From Nocardiopsis gilva YIM 90087 (GTDB lineage Bacteria; Actinomycetota; Actinomycetes; Streptosporangiales; Streptosporangiaceae): DNA of 64,000 nt. Of the stretch, positions 44,838 through 54,959 are shown one piece after another. Each line of letters opens with the position of its first letter. Position 1 is the first letter of the stretch. The stretch is taken from positions 1,674,001-1,738,000 of the forward strand of contig NZ_CP022753.1 of assembly GCF_002263495.1 (NCBI RefSeq). Reading direction: 5' to 3'. A program made the position numbers and the translations under genes. The notes under the pieces are model-generated. The model searched no databases. It was not told the origin of the DNA and was given only the letters and a program-made list of their open reading frames with translations.

Positions 44838-44929
44838 GTGGGGCGCAGTGACGGAGAGGCGGTGGATGATGGGGGATGTCGCGGGGGGAATGGGGAAATC
44901 GATCCCGACCTGGACTGCCTCTGTCGCCT

Positions 44930-45220
44930 CTACTGGCCGCCGCTCTGCCGCTTCAGGCGCCGACGTGCGTTCTGGCACCCCATGGCGGCGTTCAACAGGT
45001 CGACCGCGTCCGGCATCGTGGTGACCCCGGAAGTGAGCAGCGCCCAGTGGGCGTCGTCCATCGTCACCTGTCCGGCGACCAGCTTGCCGTCGAAGTAGAC
45101 GTCCCATCTGCGGGACTCGACGGCACGGCGGTCGTAAATGATCTGGAGGCGTCCGCGCGTGACGGTCGTGACGCCTCTCCTCGTCTCGAAACTCGGCGGG
45201 TGAGTCAGCACTAGGGCCAC
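44930..45220 (-). CDS. Small hypothetical protein, start unclear
   Basis: About 97 residues: ALVLTHPPSFETRRGVTTVT, LQIIYDRRAVESRRWDVYFD, GKLVAGQVTMDDAHWALL and DAVDLLNAAMGCQNARRRL. No family recognised. The start is a problem. The best ribosome site (ATAGGAGAACCAC) precedes an ATG at 45303 whose frame differs by one and stops at TAG next to the GTG at 45220. The coding frame stays open to 45427 without a good start. A frameshift or a coupled upstream peptide are both possible. Confidence 0.5.
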   Translation of the reverse strand: MALVLTHPPSFETRRGVTTVTRGRLQIIYDRRAVESRRWDVYFDGKLVAGQVTMDDAHWALLTSGVTTMPDAVDLLNAAMGCQNARRRLKRQSGGQ

Positions 45221-45436
45221 CCCCGGCCGGATCCGATGCCGGTGGTGTGACCACTGGGGATGGTCGTGCGGAGCAGGCGGGTCCGCGCCCTCGGCGATCT
45301 CATGTGGTTCTCCTATTTTCCCGTGCGCTGTCCCCAGAATGGCGCCGGTACCAGCAAACCTTCCATAGAAGCCACATGACTCTAGCCTTTCGTGGAATCC
45401 GTGGCATGGTGTGGCGCACTGTGTCAACTTTGGAAC

Positions 45437-46243
45437 ATGGTGGAGAAAGGGAATGGAGCGTGGCTCCGGTGGGGCGCGGAACTCCGCCGTCTACGCGAGC
45501 GAGCTGGGAAAACGCAGGATCAGCTGGGTCGCTCGGTCGGAATATCGCGCCAGCTGATCGGGGCGTTCGAGAATGGGACGCGGACGCCAAAGGCGGAACA
45601 TTGCGACATTCTGGATCGCGAGCTCGCTACAGGCGGAACGCTCCGCCAACTCTGGGCGGAGCTGAGCGATACCGACGAACTGTCCGAGGGCTTTCGCGGC
45701 GTACTGCGCATGGAGCGCGTATCGCGACGGATCCGGGAATACCACCCCATCCTGATACCCGGGCTCCTCCAGGTGCCCGACTACTCGCGGACGTTGATCA
45801 GCGCACGGCAGGTCGGTGTCCCGTCGGATCGCATCGAGGCGGTGGTCAAGGCCCGCAGCGAACGGCTGGAGGCGGTGCTGCCGGAGTCTCCGGCACTCTG
45901 GTTCGTCGTGGACGAAGTGGTGATCACCCGCACCATCGGCGACCGAAGGATCATGCGCGAGCAGCTTCAGCACGTCGAGAAGCTGATGTCCAGCGGAAAG
46001 GTCCGGCTCCAGGTAATCCCGAACGACATCGGACACCACCCCGGCCTGTGTACTCCCTTCCGTATCTTCGAGCTGCCGACGGGCACTCTGCTGCACATGG
46101 AGAACACATTCGGCGGCCAGAGCTTCCGGGAGGCCGAGAAGGTCAACCGCATGCTCTCCCTCTTCGGCGCACTGCAGGCCGAGGCGTATCCGCCGCGGCG
46201 CTCCATCGATCTGGTCCGAACGGCGATCAGCGAGCTGAAGTGA
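45437..46243 (+). CDS. XRE regulator with DUF5753
   Basis: 268 residues. Helix-turn-helix ELRRLRERAGKTQDQLGRSV with ISRQLIGAFENGTRTPK; DUF5753 follows (YHPILIPGLLQVPDYSRTLI, LWFVVDEVVITR, GGQSFREAEKVNRML). Divergent from the small gene at 44930, as in other such modules. Start: ATG at 45437; no strong ribosome site. No DUF397 partner is present here. Confidence 0.88.
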   Translation: MVEKGNGAWLRWGAELRRLRERAGKTQDQLGRSVGISRQLIGAFENGTRTPKAEHCDILDRELATGGTLRQLWAELSDTDELSEGFRGVLRMERVSRRIREYHPILIPGLLQVPDYSRTLISARQVGVPSDRIEAVVKARSERLEAVLPESPALWFVVDEVVITRTIGDRRIMREQLQHVEKLMSSGKVRLQVIPNDIGHHPGLCTPFRIFELPTGTLLHMENTFGGQSFREAEKVNRMLSLFGALQAEAYPPRRSIDLVRTAISELK

Positions 46244-46400
46244 CCTGAAGTCCCCTGACGTGACCTGCGGCGGGTCGAGAGGGCCAAGCCGAAGTGGCGC
46301 CGAGGCGAAGCCGCGGGCGGCGGTCGCCACGTCACCGCTGTGGGCGCCCCACAGGTTGTCGACCCGCTGTGTCAGTGGGTGGATGGAATAATGACTCGCT

Positions 46401-47273
46401 ATGTGTGGCCGTTATGCCCAGGCGCGAAACCAGCACGAGCTCCAGCTCGCATTCGACCTTCCGGAGATCGACGAAGCGGTCGAGGCGGCGCGGGACGCTC
46501 GCTCCTGGCCCCCGCTGGAGGAACTCGAGCCCGACTACAACATCGCGCCGGGCAAGCCCGTCTACGCCGTACTCGGAACACCGCCCGGCGAGGTCGGGCG
46601 CGGCGCGCACCCGACAGGCCCCCAGTACCTGCGCACACTGCGCTGGGGGCTGGTGCCGTCATGGGCGAAGGACATCAACGTCGGCTACAAAATGATCAAC
46701 GCCCGTGGCGAGACCGTGGCCGAGAAGCCGTCCTTCCGGGCCGCGTTCAAGCGGCGGCGGTGCCTCCTGCCGGCCGACGCCTACTACGAGTGGCAGCTGA
46801 TGCCCGACCAGGCGCCGGGATCGTCCGAGCCCGGGACGTCCCCGGCCACCGACGCCGGCCACAAGCGGCGCAAGGCCAAGTCCACGAAGCGCCCCTTCGC
46901 CGTCCGCTACGCCGACGGCTCCCCGCTCGCCCTCGCCGGTCTGTTCGAGCGGTGGCGTAACCCCGAACTCCCGGAGGAGGACCCGGACGCCTGGCTGTGG
47001 ACCTGCACCGTCGTCACGACCGAGGCCGCCCCGGAGCTGGAGCACATCCACGAGCGGATGCCGATCGTCGTCCCACGCGACGCCTGGGACACCTGGTTGG
47101 ATCCCGCCTCCGGCGTCGCTGACCTCCAGCACGTCATGGCCTCCACACCCGTGCGCGAGTTCGACATCCACCAGGTGGGGACCGCCGTCAACAGCATTCG
47201 CAACAACGGTCCTGAGCTGCTGGAACCGGTGGAAGCGGTCCAGGAGGACGCCGAGCCGGGAACGCTGTTCTAG
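46401..47273 (+). CDS. SRAP-domain protein (YedK/HMCES)
   Basis: 290 residues. Cys2 directly after Met (MCGRYAQ), the residue that crosslinks to abasic sites; also PDYNIAPG, WGLVPSWAKD, MINARGETV, ADAYYEWQ (Glu) and HERMPIVV (His). SRAP proteins shield abasic sites in single-stranded DNA. An insertion of about 30 residues rich in Pro/Ser/Lys lies near residue 135. Start: ATG at 46401; the catalytic Cys fixes this start. Confidence 0.93.
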   Translation: MCGRYAQARNQHELQLAFDLPEIDEAVEAARDARSWPPLEELEPDYNIAPGKPVYAVLGTPPGEVGRGAHPTGPQYLRTLRWGLVPSWAKDINVGYKMINARGETVAEKPSFRAAFKRRRCLLPADAYYEWQLMPDQAPGSSEPGTSPATDAGHKRRKAKSTKRPFAVRYADGSPLALAGLFERWRNPELPEEDPDAWLWTCTVVTTEAAPELEHIHERMPIVVPRDAWDTWLDPASGVADLQHVMASTPVREFDIHQVGTAVNSIRNNGPELLEPVEAVQEDAEPGTLF

Positions 47274-47373
47274 CCGGTTCGGCCGCACCGCCCGACCGCG
47301 TGCGGGCGGGGTGCTGTCGGTCCGGGGGGTGGAATCTCCGCGCACGCCATGGGTATGGTGTCCCCGGTCATAG

Positions 47374-49242
<1,869 letters not shown>

Positions 49243-49283
49243 GGCTGGCTCGGGACTGCATTGACCTGACGATGCGTGGCGTG

Positions 49284-49619
49284 TCAGGTCAGTGCCGGTC
49301 CCGTAGCCGACCCATGAGGTCGGTCCGCTGACCACGTACCAGGCCGGTGCGGCGCCACTGTGCAGCCGCACCGGCCCATGTCATAGGTCCAGTCACGGTC
49401 CACCCCCGCACGCGCGGGGCTTACCTGCTCGACTTTCGTGGCAGGCACTTCGGCGACTTCCCATCGCCATTGCTGCCCGTGCTCGCCTACGTAGGTCTCG
49501 ACCCAGGTGATCCGCGCGAGGAGGCCGGACGGTGTGCGCACCCACGCCAGCAGATACGCGTATCCGCCCGCGCCGCGGTTGGCGACGACGGGCGGGACAC
49601 GGGTCAGCGGACTGGGCAT
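49284..49619 (-). CDS. Small hypothetical protein with CRISPR-like repeat in its 3' end
   Basis: About 111 residues. The first 65 (YAYLLAWVRTPSGLLARITW, YVGEHGQQWRWEVAEVPATK) look like a real compact domain. The rest, starting VSPARAGVD, is translated from a CRISPR-type repeat (49397-49424) and its flank, so the original C-terminus may have been replaced. No family recognised. First of several small minus-strand genes that oppose the XRE gene at 50583. Confidence 0.55.
   Translation of the reverse strand: MPSPLTRVPPVVANRGAGGYAYLLAWVRTPSGLLARITWVETYVGEHGQQWRWEVAEVPATKVEQVSPARAGVDRDWTYDMGRCGCTVAPHRPGTWSADRPHGSATGPALT
49397..49424 (-). repeat. Solitary CRISPR-type repeat (reverse orientation)
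   Basis: 28 bases, reading on the minus strand GTAAGCCCCGCGCGTGCG then GGGGTGGACC. It differs at three positions from the repeats at 60334. No second unit is next to it. Confidence 0.75.
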
Positions 49620-49684
49620 GCCCCCCATTGTGCCTGGTCAGGGTCGGTGGCCCTTGAGGCGGAAGTGAGGACGCAGGTACGCCC

Positions 49685-49840
49685 CTACTTCTTCTTGCGG
49701 TCGATGCCCTTCAGGAGTTTTTCGGCGAGGTGCGCTTTCTCGGCTGCGTCGGCGCGTGTTGCCTCGTCGGACGAGGTCAGGTCGCGGACGAGCCCTGCGA
49801 TCTCAGCGTCGGCCTGCCTGTTGAGGTCGTCTTTATCCAT
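49685..49840 (-). CDS. Very small hydrophilic protein
   Basis: 51 residues, starting MDKDDLNRQADAEIAGLVRD and ending GIDRKKK; helical and strongly charged. Start: ATG with AAGGAAAG 6 bases upstream. No family recognised. Part of the minus-strand set facing the XRE gene at 50583. Confidence 0.6.
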   Translation of the reverse strand: MDKDDLNRQADAEIAGLVRDLTSSDEATRADAAEKAHLAEKLLKGIDRKKK

Positions 49841-49995
49841 GGGTCTTTCCTTAAGTCGTCGGGAGTGCCTTCCGCCGTACCCCCTGCCAGCGGGTACGGC
49901 GACCCCCGCCCCGTGGGGAAGTGCGCCCGGCGACGCAGGTGGGGCGGGGGCTGCGCGCCGTCACCAGGCTGGGCCACCTGCGGCGCGCAGCCTGC

Positions 49996-50232
49996 TTAGA
50001 GGCCGAGCCGGGCCGCGATGCGGGCCTGGCCCTCCAGAGCGCGGCGGAGCGCCCCGAGGCCGATCGCGGTCACCCGGTCGTACAGGCCAGGCGTTGCCTG
50101 GGGAGGCCCAAGCAGCGGGACACGGCGCTCGGCGACGCAGTACAGGCCACCAGTGATCCACCCAGTACGGATGATCCAGCCGGGGAAGTCGGATTCCAGG
50201 GCCTTGCGCTCGACTGCGAGGTCAGTGGTTAC
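49996..50232 (-). CDS. Small hypothetical protein with GTA at its expected start
   Basis: 78 codons: TTDLAVERKALESDFPGWII, then RTGWITGGLYCVAERRVPLL and GLYDRVTAIGLGALRRALEG, ending RIAARLGL. GTA stands where relatives would have ATG or GTG; the overlap with the upstream stop is GTAA (50229-50232) in place of the usual ATGA/GTGA. Either a rare start, a later start, or a crippled gene. It is coupled to the gene at 50229. Confidence 0.55.
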   Translation of the reverse strand, partial: VTTDLAVERKALESDFPGWIIRTGWITGGLYCVAERRVPLLGPPQATPGLYDRVTAIGLGALRRALEGQARIAARLGL

Positions 50233-50483
50233 CGGACCCCCGCCTGCTCGTCGGCTTCCAGGCCCGCGCGGAGCGCCTGCTGGACGAAGAGGGCGGCCGA
50301 TAGCTGTTCGGGTTGCCAGGCGGTCAGCTCGGTGAAGATCAGCGCGCGCTCACGGGACAGGTCGCGCTTCTCCTCGCGGTGGACGGCGCGCAGCAGCCCG
50401 TCGGGTTCCGGGGTGATCTCCCAGTCCGGGTACCGCTCGCGCACCTCCGCCAGCAGCGGTTGCTCGGCGCCTGCCGTCGTCAT
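50229..50483 (-). CDS. Small hypothetical protein
   Basis: 84 residues: PLLAEVRERYPDWEITPEPD, GLLRAVHREEKRDLSRERAL and ELTAWQPEQLSAALFVQQAL. No family recognised. Divergent from the XRE gene at 50583 with about 100 bases between, so the two probably share a regulatory region. Confidence 0.65.
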   Translation of the reverse strand: MTTAGAEQPLLAEVRERYPDWEITPEPDGLLRAVHREEKRDLSRERALIFTELTAWQPEQLSAALFVQQALRAGLEADEQAGVR

Positions 50484-50582
50484 CGTCGTCCTCCAGCCTC
50501 TACTGTGAGTACGACGCTACGGAGCAGCATTGCCCCGCTGTAGTGACTGCCAGTACGGGTATCCCGCCCCAGGAGGACCCGA

Positions 50583-51701
50583 ATGCCGAGCTCCCACGGC
50601 ACAACCCCGACCACCGGTCAGGGATCCCCGCGACGCCCCCGAGGCGGCGTCGTCTCCGGCTACGTCCTACGCCTCATCAGAGAGCAGCTCGACCTTCCCC
50701 AGGACGGCCTCGCCGAACAGCTGCGTGTCTCTGCGGACACGGTCGCCGGGTGGGAGACTGGGCGGCGCCCCCTTACCGCGGTGCCAGTGGGGCAGATGCT
50801 GGTGCACCGCCACCGGCTGCTGCGCCTCGGCGCGCAGCCCGCGCTGCTGGCCGCGCTCGACAAGGCCATGGAAGCCGATGTGCTGTTGACCAGCGTCATC
50901 GAGGACGATGGCGATGCCGACGCAAGCCCGTTGGGGGCGTGGGTGATGCAGCGTGACCTCGTGGAGCTCCTCGCTTGGCCGCTGACCGGCGACACCCCTG
51001 AGGCCCTGCGGGAGGTGCCGCAGCCACGCAAGGCCCGCCGCGGCCCCGCCGCTCCCAGTCCCCAGCTGCCCGCCCCCGAGCGAACGCACCTGTTCTCCCA
51101 GCTGCGTCGCACCGCCGAGACCGCCACCGCCCCGGGCACGTTCCTGCTGCGCCGTCAGGCCCTGTATCTCGCCGGGTACGACCACGCCCCGGACGCGTCC
51201 GCATGGCTGGCCGAGCAGCAGCGCCGCCGCGCGCCGGATGACTGGTTGTCGCGTTGGCTGGCCGCCCGATCCGTCGCCTCCGTCGCGACACGATTCGGCG
51301 ACCGGGACCGCCTCGCGCACTTCGTCGGCGCCGAGCTGCTCGACGACGACCGCGGCGAGGCCGCGAACCTGGAGTACTGGGCGTACTGGGTGGGGGAGAT
51401 CCAGCAGATCGAATTGAGTGACGACTTCATGGCCACCGGCCGCACCGGCGCGTGGGAGGGCCGGAAGCTGTTCCGGCATCTGCTGGCACGCCTCGCGCCC
51501 GCGCACGGCTACCTCGACCTGTACGTGCACACCATGCGGTCGTTACTGGCGGCGCGCCTTGACCTGTTGCGGGCGACCGCTGGGGGAGCGGAGGCCCTGC
51601 GGGAGCGGGTCGCGGTGCTGTTGGATGATGGCCACACGTCGGCGCAGGCGCGCCGCGAGCTTGACGCCATCCTGTACGCGATCCGCCTCTCCCAGGCGTA
51701 G
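50583..51701 (+). CDS. XRE-type regulator with long helical C-terminus
   Basis: 372 residues. Helix-turn-helix near residues 25-75 (LRLIREQLDLPQDGLAEQLR, then VSADTVAGWETGRRPL). The remaining 290 residues are helical (LFSQLRRTAETATAPGTFLL, SRWLAARSVASVATRFGDRD, ANLEYWAYWVGEIQQIEL), TPR-like, without DUF5753. Fifteen bases before the HD gene, so likely one operon. Start: ATG with AGGAGG about 10 bases upstream. Confidence 0.85.
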   Translation: MPSSHGTTPTTGQGSPRRPRGGVVSGYVLRLIREQLDLPQDGLAEQLRVSADTVAGWETGRRPLTAVPVGQMLVHRHRLLRLGAQPALLAALDKAMEADVLLTSVIEDDGDADASPLGAWVMQRDLVELLAWPLTGDTPEALREVPQPRKARRGPAAPSPQLPAPERTHLFSQLRRTAETATAPGTFLLRRQALYLAGYDHAPDASAWLAEQQRRRAPDDWLSRWLAARSVASVATRFGDRDRLAHFVGAELLDDDRGEAANLEYWAYWVGEIQQIELSDDFMATGRTGAWEGRKLFRHLLARLAPAHGYLDLYVHTMRSLLAARLDLLRATAGGAEALRERVAVLLDDGHTSAQARRELDAILYAIRLSQA

Positions 51702-51715
51702 AGGGAGCAACCCGC

Positions 51716-52294
51716 ATGGACGACCACCTGACCCGCACCGCCCACATGCTGTTCGAGGCCGGGACGCTGAAGCGGCAGCGGCGCACCGGGTGGTGGATGG
51801 CCGGTGTGCGTGACCCGGAGTCGGTGGCCGAGCACTCCTGGCGGGTGGCGCTCATCGCCTCGATCCTCGCCCGGATGGAGGGGGCGGACCCGGGCCGGGC
51901 GGCGCTGATCGCGGTGTGGCACGACACCGGCGAGACCCGCAGCGGCGACCTCAACCACCTCGGACAGCGCTACGTCCAGGGGGAGCCGGATCCGGTGGAG
52001 ATCGCCGGAGACCAGACGGAGGGCATGCCCGAGCCGGTGGCGGAGATGGTGCGCGGCGCGGTCTCCGACTACGAGGACCAGGAGATTCCGGAGGCGCGGT
52101 GCGCGAAGGACGCCGACAAACTGGAGTGCCTGTTGCAGGGCATCGAGTACCGGGAGCAGGGGTATTCGGCGGCCCAGCGGTGGATCGACAACTCCCGGCC
52201 GCGGATCAAGACGAAGTCCGGGCAGGCTTTGGCGGATGCGGTGTTGGAGCAGGGGACTCTGGACTGGCTACGCGCCGCCATGGGAGAGAAGTAG
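51716..52294 (+). CDS. HD-domain phosphohydrolase (YfbR-like)
   Basis: 192 residues. HD motifs: VAEHSWRVALIASIL (His), AVWHDTGETRSGD (His-Asp) and CAKDADKLECLL (Asp). This is the nucleotidase/dNMP phosphatase-type HD family. Start: ATG at 51716. It follows the XRE gene; together they form a conserved-looking cassette with the small divergent genes. Confidence 0.88.
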   Translation: MDDHLTRTAHMLFEAGTLKRQRRTGWWMAGVRDPESVAEHSWRVALIASILARMEGADPGRAALIAVWHDTGETRSGDLNHLGQRYVQGEPDPVEIAGDQTEGMPEPVAEMVRGAVSDYEDQEIPEARCAKDADKLECLLQGIEYREQGYSAAQRWIDNSRPRIKTKSGQALADAVLEQGTLDWLRAAMGEK

Positions 52295-52495
52295 ACGCAC
52301 ACATGAGGGTCCCGCTTACGCAGCGGTGGGGCCTTGCCGATGTCGCGCGGTGACCGGTAGCAGATGAGCTCTGCGTAGTCGGTCGGTTGTCCGGATGCGG
52401 TCGAGGGTGTTTGGTGGCGTGCGGGTCCGGCCAGACAAGATCAAAGAGTGGTTGAGCAATCACTCTGCGAATCCCCCCATCGAAAAGGACGAACC

Positions 52496-53302
52496 ATGAC
52501 GAAGGCGTCCCGCGTGCCCACCCCGATCCGGCTGAGCGTCCCCCTTGCCCTGGCTCTGGCGGCGACTGGGCTCACCCCCGTCCCGGCCACCGCAGCCACT
52601 GTTCACACCTTCTCCGAGACCGGCAAGTGGCATGAGTACACCGTGCCCACCGGCACGTCATGGATCGGAATCGTCGCTATCGGCCCCGGCGGAGGGGGCG
52701 GCGGTGGCGGCACAGGCGTGCCGCCCATCGTGCCCGGTGGCAATGGGGGCGCAGGCGGAGGCGGTGCCGCGGTCTCGTGCGACTACTGGCCGCTGTCGGG
52801 GGAGAAGATCACCCTGTGGGTCGGTGCGGGTGGCATGGGCGGAGCAGCCGGCTCTCACTGGAGCGGCGAACACTTCCTCAGCAATGATGGGAAGCCCGGG
52901 TCGGACGGTACTGGCCCCTCCCTTGTTAGAGACGGACACCCCAGGCAGAGCGTGATCGCTGACCCTCAGCCAGGCCACGGTGGGGCTGGCGGCAAGCGTG
53001 GTACCGCACGTGACGCTGGAGACGACGGCGCGCACGGGCCGGGCGGCACGCCCACCCCCAACACCGGAACCGTCAACTGCAAGAGCGACGTTGCTGGCCA
53101 CCCCGGCAACACAAGCGAGACAGGTAGGAGGGAAGGGGGTAATCCGGGGATCAGCCCACCAGAATCCTGCCCGGTCGGCACAGGCCGCGGCGGGGACGGC
53201 GGGTACGGCGCGACGCCCACGGAGCACGGGTGGGGAATGACCGCACCCTCAAGCGGTCGGCCAGGTGGGAACGGCTGCATCGTATTGACCGTGGCCCACT
53301 GA
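52496..53302 (+). CDS. Secreted glycine-rich protein
   Basis: 268 residues. Signal peptide (LSVPLALALAATGLTPVPAT followed by AA), a beta-rich start (TVHTFSETGKWHEYTVPTGT, SWIGIVAIGPGG), then long Gly-rich loops and five Cys. Such beta-glycine proteins are cell-surface or phage-tail-like; the role is unknown. An inverted repeat (AGAGTG and CACTCT, 52445-52466) lies upstream. Start: ATG with AAAGGACG. Confidence 0.75.
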   Translation: MTKASRVPTPIRLSVPLALALAATGLTPVPATAATVHTFSETGKWHEYTVPTGTSWIGIVAIGPGGGGGGGGTGVPPIVPGGNGGAGGGGAAVSCDYWPLSGEKITLWVGAGGMGGAAGSHWSGEHFLSNDGKPGSDGTGPSLVRDGHPRQSVIADPQPGHGGAGGKRGTARDAGDDGAHGPGGTPTPNTGTVNCKSDVAGHPGNTSETGRREGGNPGISPPESCPVGTGRGGDGGYGATPTEHGWGMTAPSSGRPGGNGCIVLTVAH

Positions 53303-53698
53303 TCCCACCCCAGGCCGCAGCCAGGACCGAGAAGTCCTGAGGGGCCGACGTTATCGGTTCGCTGAATACGGTCTCTTCCAGGATCCCTGGAGGGGACCGT
53401 TCTGCCGTGCAGAGCCATGAACCGTGGCACGGGCGTCCGCGACCGTTCCCTCGGCGTCGGCGCCGCTGAGCCCGTAGCACCACAGCGGCATCGATCGGAT
53501 CGCCGACGGGTTGAACGTTCCATCACGCTGGCCTCGCCCAGCGGCACGCGCTCCCGCTTTGCGTAGGCCAGCACCTCGGCCTCGCGGGCGTCCAGGTCGT
53601 CGGTCCATCCCCGCACGCGCGGGGCTTACAGTAAGCGACCTGCACTAACGCAAGGTGTTACCTTCGCGTGATCTGTCGATTGGCCCACCGTTAATAAG
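53303..53698. other. Intergenic region with possible gene remnant
   Basis: On the minus strand a short coding-like piece follows the repeat at 53602 (DDLDAREAEVLAYAKRERVP), then in another frame AIRSMPLWCYGLSGADAEGT. A frameshifted remnant is possible, but I cannot name a family. No intact gene was found. Confidence 0.35.
53602..53629 (-). repeat. Solitary CRISPR-type repeat (reverse orientation)
   Basis: 28 bases, minus strand GTAAGCCCCGCGCGTGCG then GGGATGGACC; one base different from the one at 49397. Its end GCTTAC is followed by A and GTAAGC, so a short inverted stub of a second copy may be present. Confidence 0.7.
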
Positions 53699-54565
53699 TC
53701 AGTCGCCACCGCCCGGTTTGCGGGCGCTAGCGAGTAGGTGCACGCCGACGTAGTCGTCGGATTCTGATGCTTTGAGTTCCATGTCGACCAGCCGGTTCAG
53801 TGCCCGGGGGTCGCCGTTCACCATCATCTCCACCGTCGACGCCGACAGCACAGTACGCGGCTTGATCCACTCCAGCTCCAGCCCAACCTCCGTCAACAGC
53901 TCGGACAGCTGTTCCGCTGTGAAGCACCGTGTGATGGAGCCGTCGGGCCACGGGACCAGGAGCACGTCGGCCTTGGGCGCGAAGCTCAGCTCGGGCCAGC
54001 AGTCCTGTTCGGCCAGCAGGGCCATGCCCAGCACAACAGAGTCGACGGACAGCAGCGTGCGCCCACCCGGGCGCAGTACGCGCTCGATCTCGGCCAGCGA
54101 CGACTCGGTGGCAAGGTGCTGGGAGAGGATGCGGTTGTCGGCGATGACGCCGTCGAAGACGTTCGACGCGAAGCTCTCGAGCAGCGTGGCGTCCCCGACG
54201 ACCGGGCGGAGCCGTCCGGGGGTCTGTCCGCGCTGGGCTGGGGCGTGGCCGTTGACCAGGGTCAGGGGGCGCCGCACGGATCTCTTGACCGAGGGCAGGA
54301 GCGGAATGACGTCGTGCCCGGCCGCGACGGCGCGCTGGGCGCCGGGGAAATCCGGGTGCGACATATCCAGGATCAGCCCGGGGGCATGGGGGAGCCATCG
54401 GGCCAGCTGGGCGTCGGCTACCGCCCAATAGAACCGCCAGTAGGCGGTCAGCGAATCAGTAGTGGAGAAATGTGCCGCGGGGGATCGGATCGACTCGGGA
54501 TCCGCCGCGGTATCGGCGGACGGGGGCTCCGGCACACGGGCTGCGGAACTGGAGGACGGTCGCAC
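53699..54565 (-). CDS. SAM-dependent methyltransferase-like protein
   Basis: 288 residues. Class I Rossmann cues: LILDMSHPDFPGAQRAVAAG, VVGDATLLESFASNVFDGVI and EIERVLRPGGRTLLSVDSVV; the glycine loop (usually E/DxGxG) is degenerate (ILDMSHP). Its partner substrate is unknown. Start: GTG with AGGAG 5 bases upstream. Divergent from the sigR promoter. Confidence 0.75.
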   Translation of the reverse strand: MRPSSSSAARVPEPPSADTAADPESIRSPAAHFSTTDSLTAYWRFYWAVADAQLARWLPHAPGLILDMSHPDFPGAQRAVAAGHDVIPLLPSVKRSVRRPLTLVNGHAPAQRGQTPGRLRPVVGDATLLESFASNVFDGVIADNRILSQHLATESSLAEIERVLRPGGRTLLSVDSVVLGMALLAEQDCWPELSFAPKADVLLVPWPDGSITRCFTAEQLSELLTEVGLELEWIKPRTVLSASTVEMMVNGDPRALNRLVDMELKASESDDYVGVHLLASARKPGGGD

Positions 54566-54690
54566 GCACGCTCCTCTCCCACGTCTGATGTTGAGGTTTT
54601 ACCCGTACTCTCCCACGGCTCACCTCCCCGGATTCAGCCGTCGGAGGAAGTCGCGGGGAGTCGTCAGGTGTATCGGACCGGCTGTGGGGC

Positions 54691-54716
54691 GGAATCAGTG
54701 AGCGGTGCCGGTTGTT
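54691..54716 (+). promoter_or_regulatory. SigR-type autoregulatory promoter
   Basis: GGAAT (54691-54695), exactly 18 bases, GTT (54714-54716): an exact match to the known SigR core. It lies about 245 bases upstream of the SigR start and would drive sigR-rsrA. In S. coelicolor the equivalent promoter makes a longer SigR isoform. Confidence 0.8.
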
Positions 54717-54959
54717 GGCACCGACATCACCCGCCAGCCCGGCCGCCCCCGGGTCGGCTGCCGCTCTGTGGCCCGGCAGCTCCGAGTACGGCCTGATAAG
54801 GACAGTAAAGGCAGGTCCATGCCCAGCGCCAGCGCTTGCTTGCTGAAAGATCGCCCCGACTCGTCGCCTCCGGGTTCAAGCGTGCGTCCCGCCGCCCCGG
54901 GGCCGTATCGTGAGGCTACGGTTGCCCCACGGGATGCCAGCACAAGGAGGCCGGCGGGT

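Noticed and set aside
53351-53616. Minus-strand gene between the Gly-rich protein and methyltransferase
   Set aside because: Coding-like pieces are in two frames with no common start; kept only as a possible remnant.
54705-54818. Longest SigR start at 54705
   Set aside because: It lies inside the SigR promoter, upstream of the expected RNA start, and has no ribosome site.
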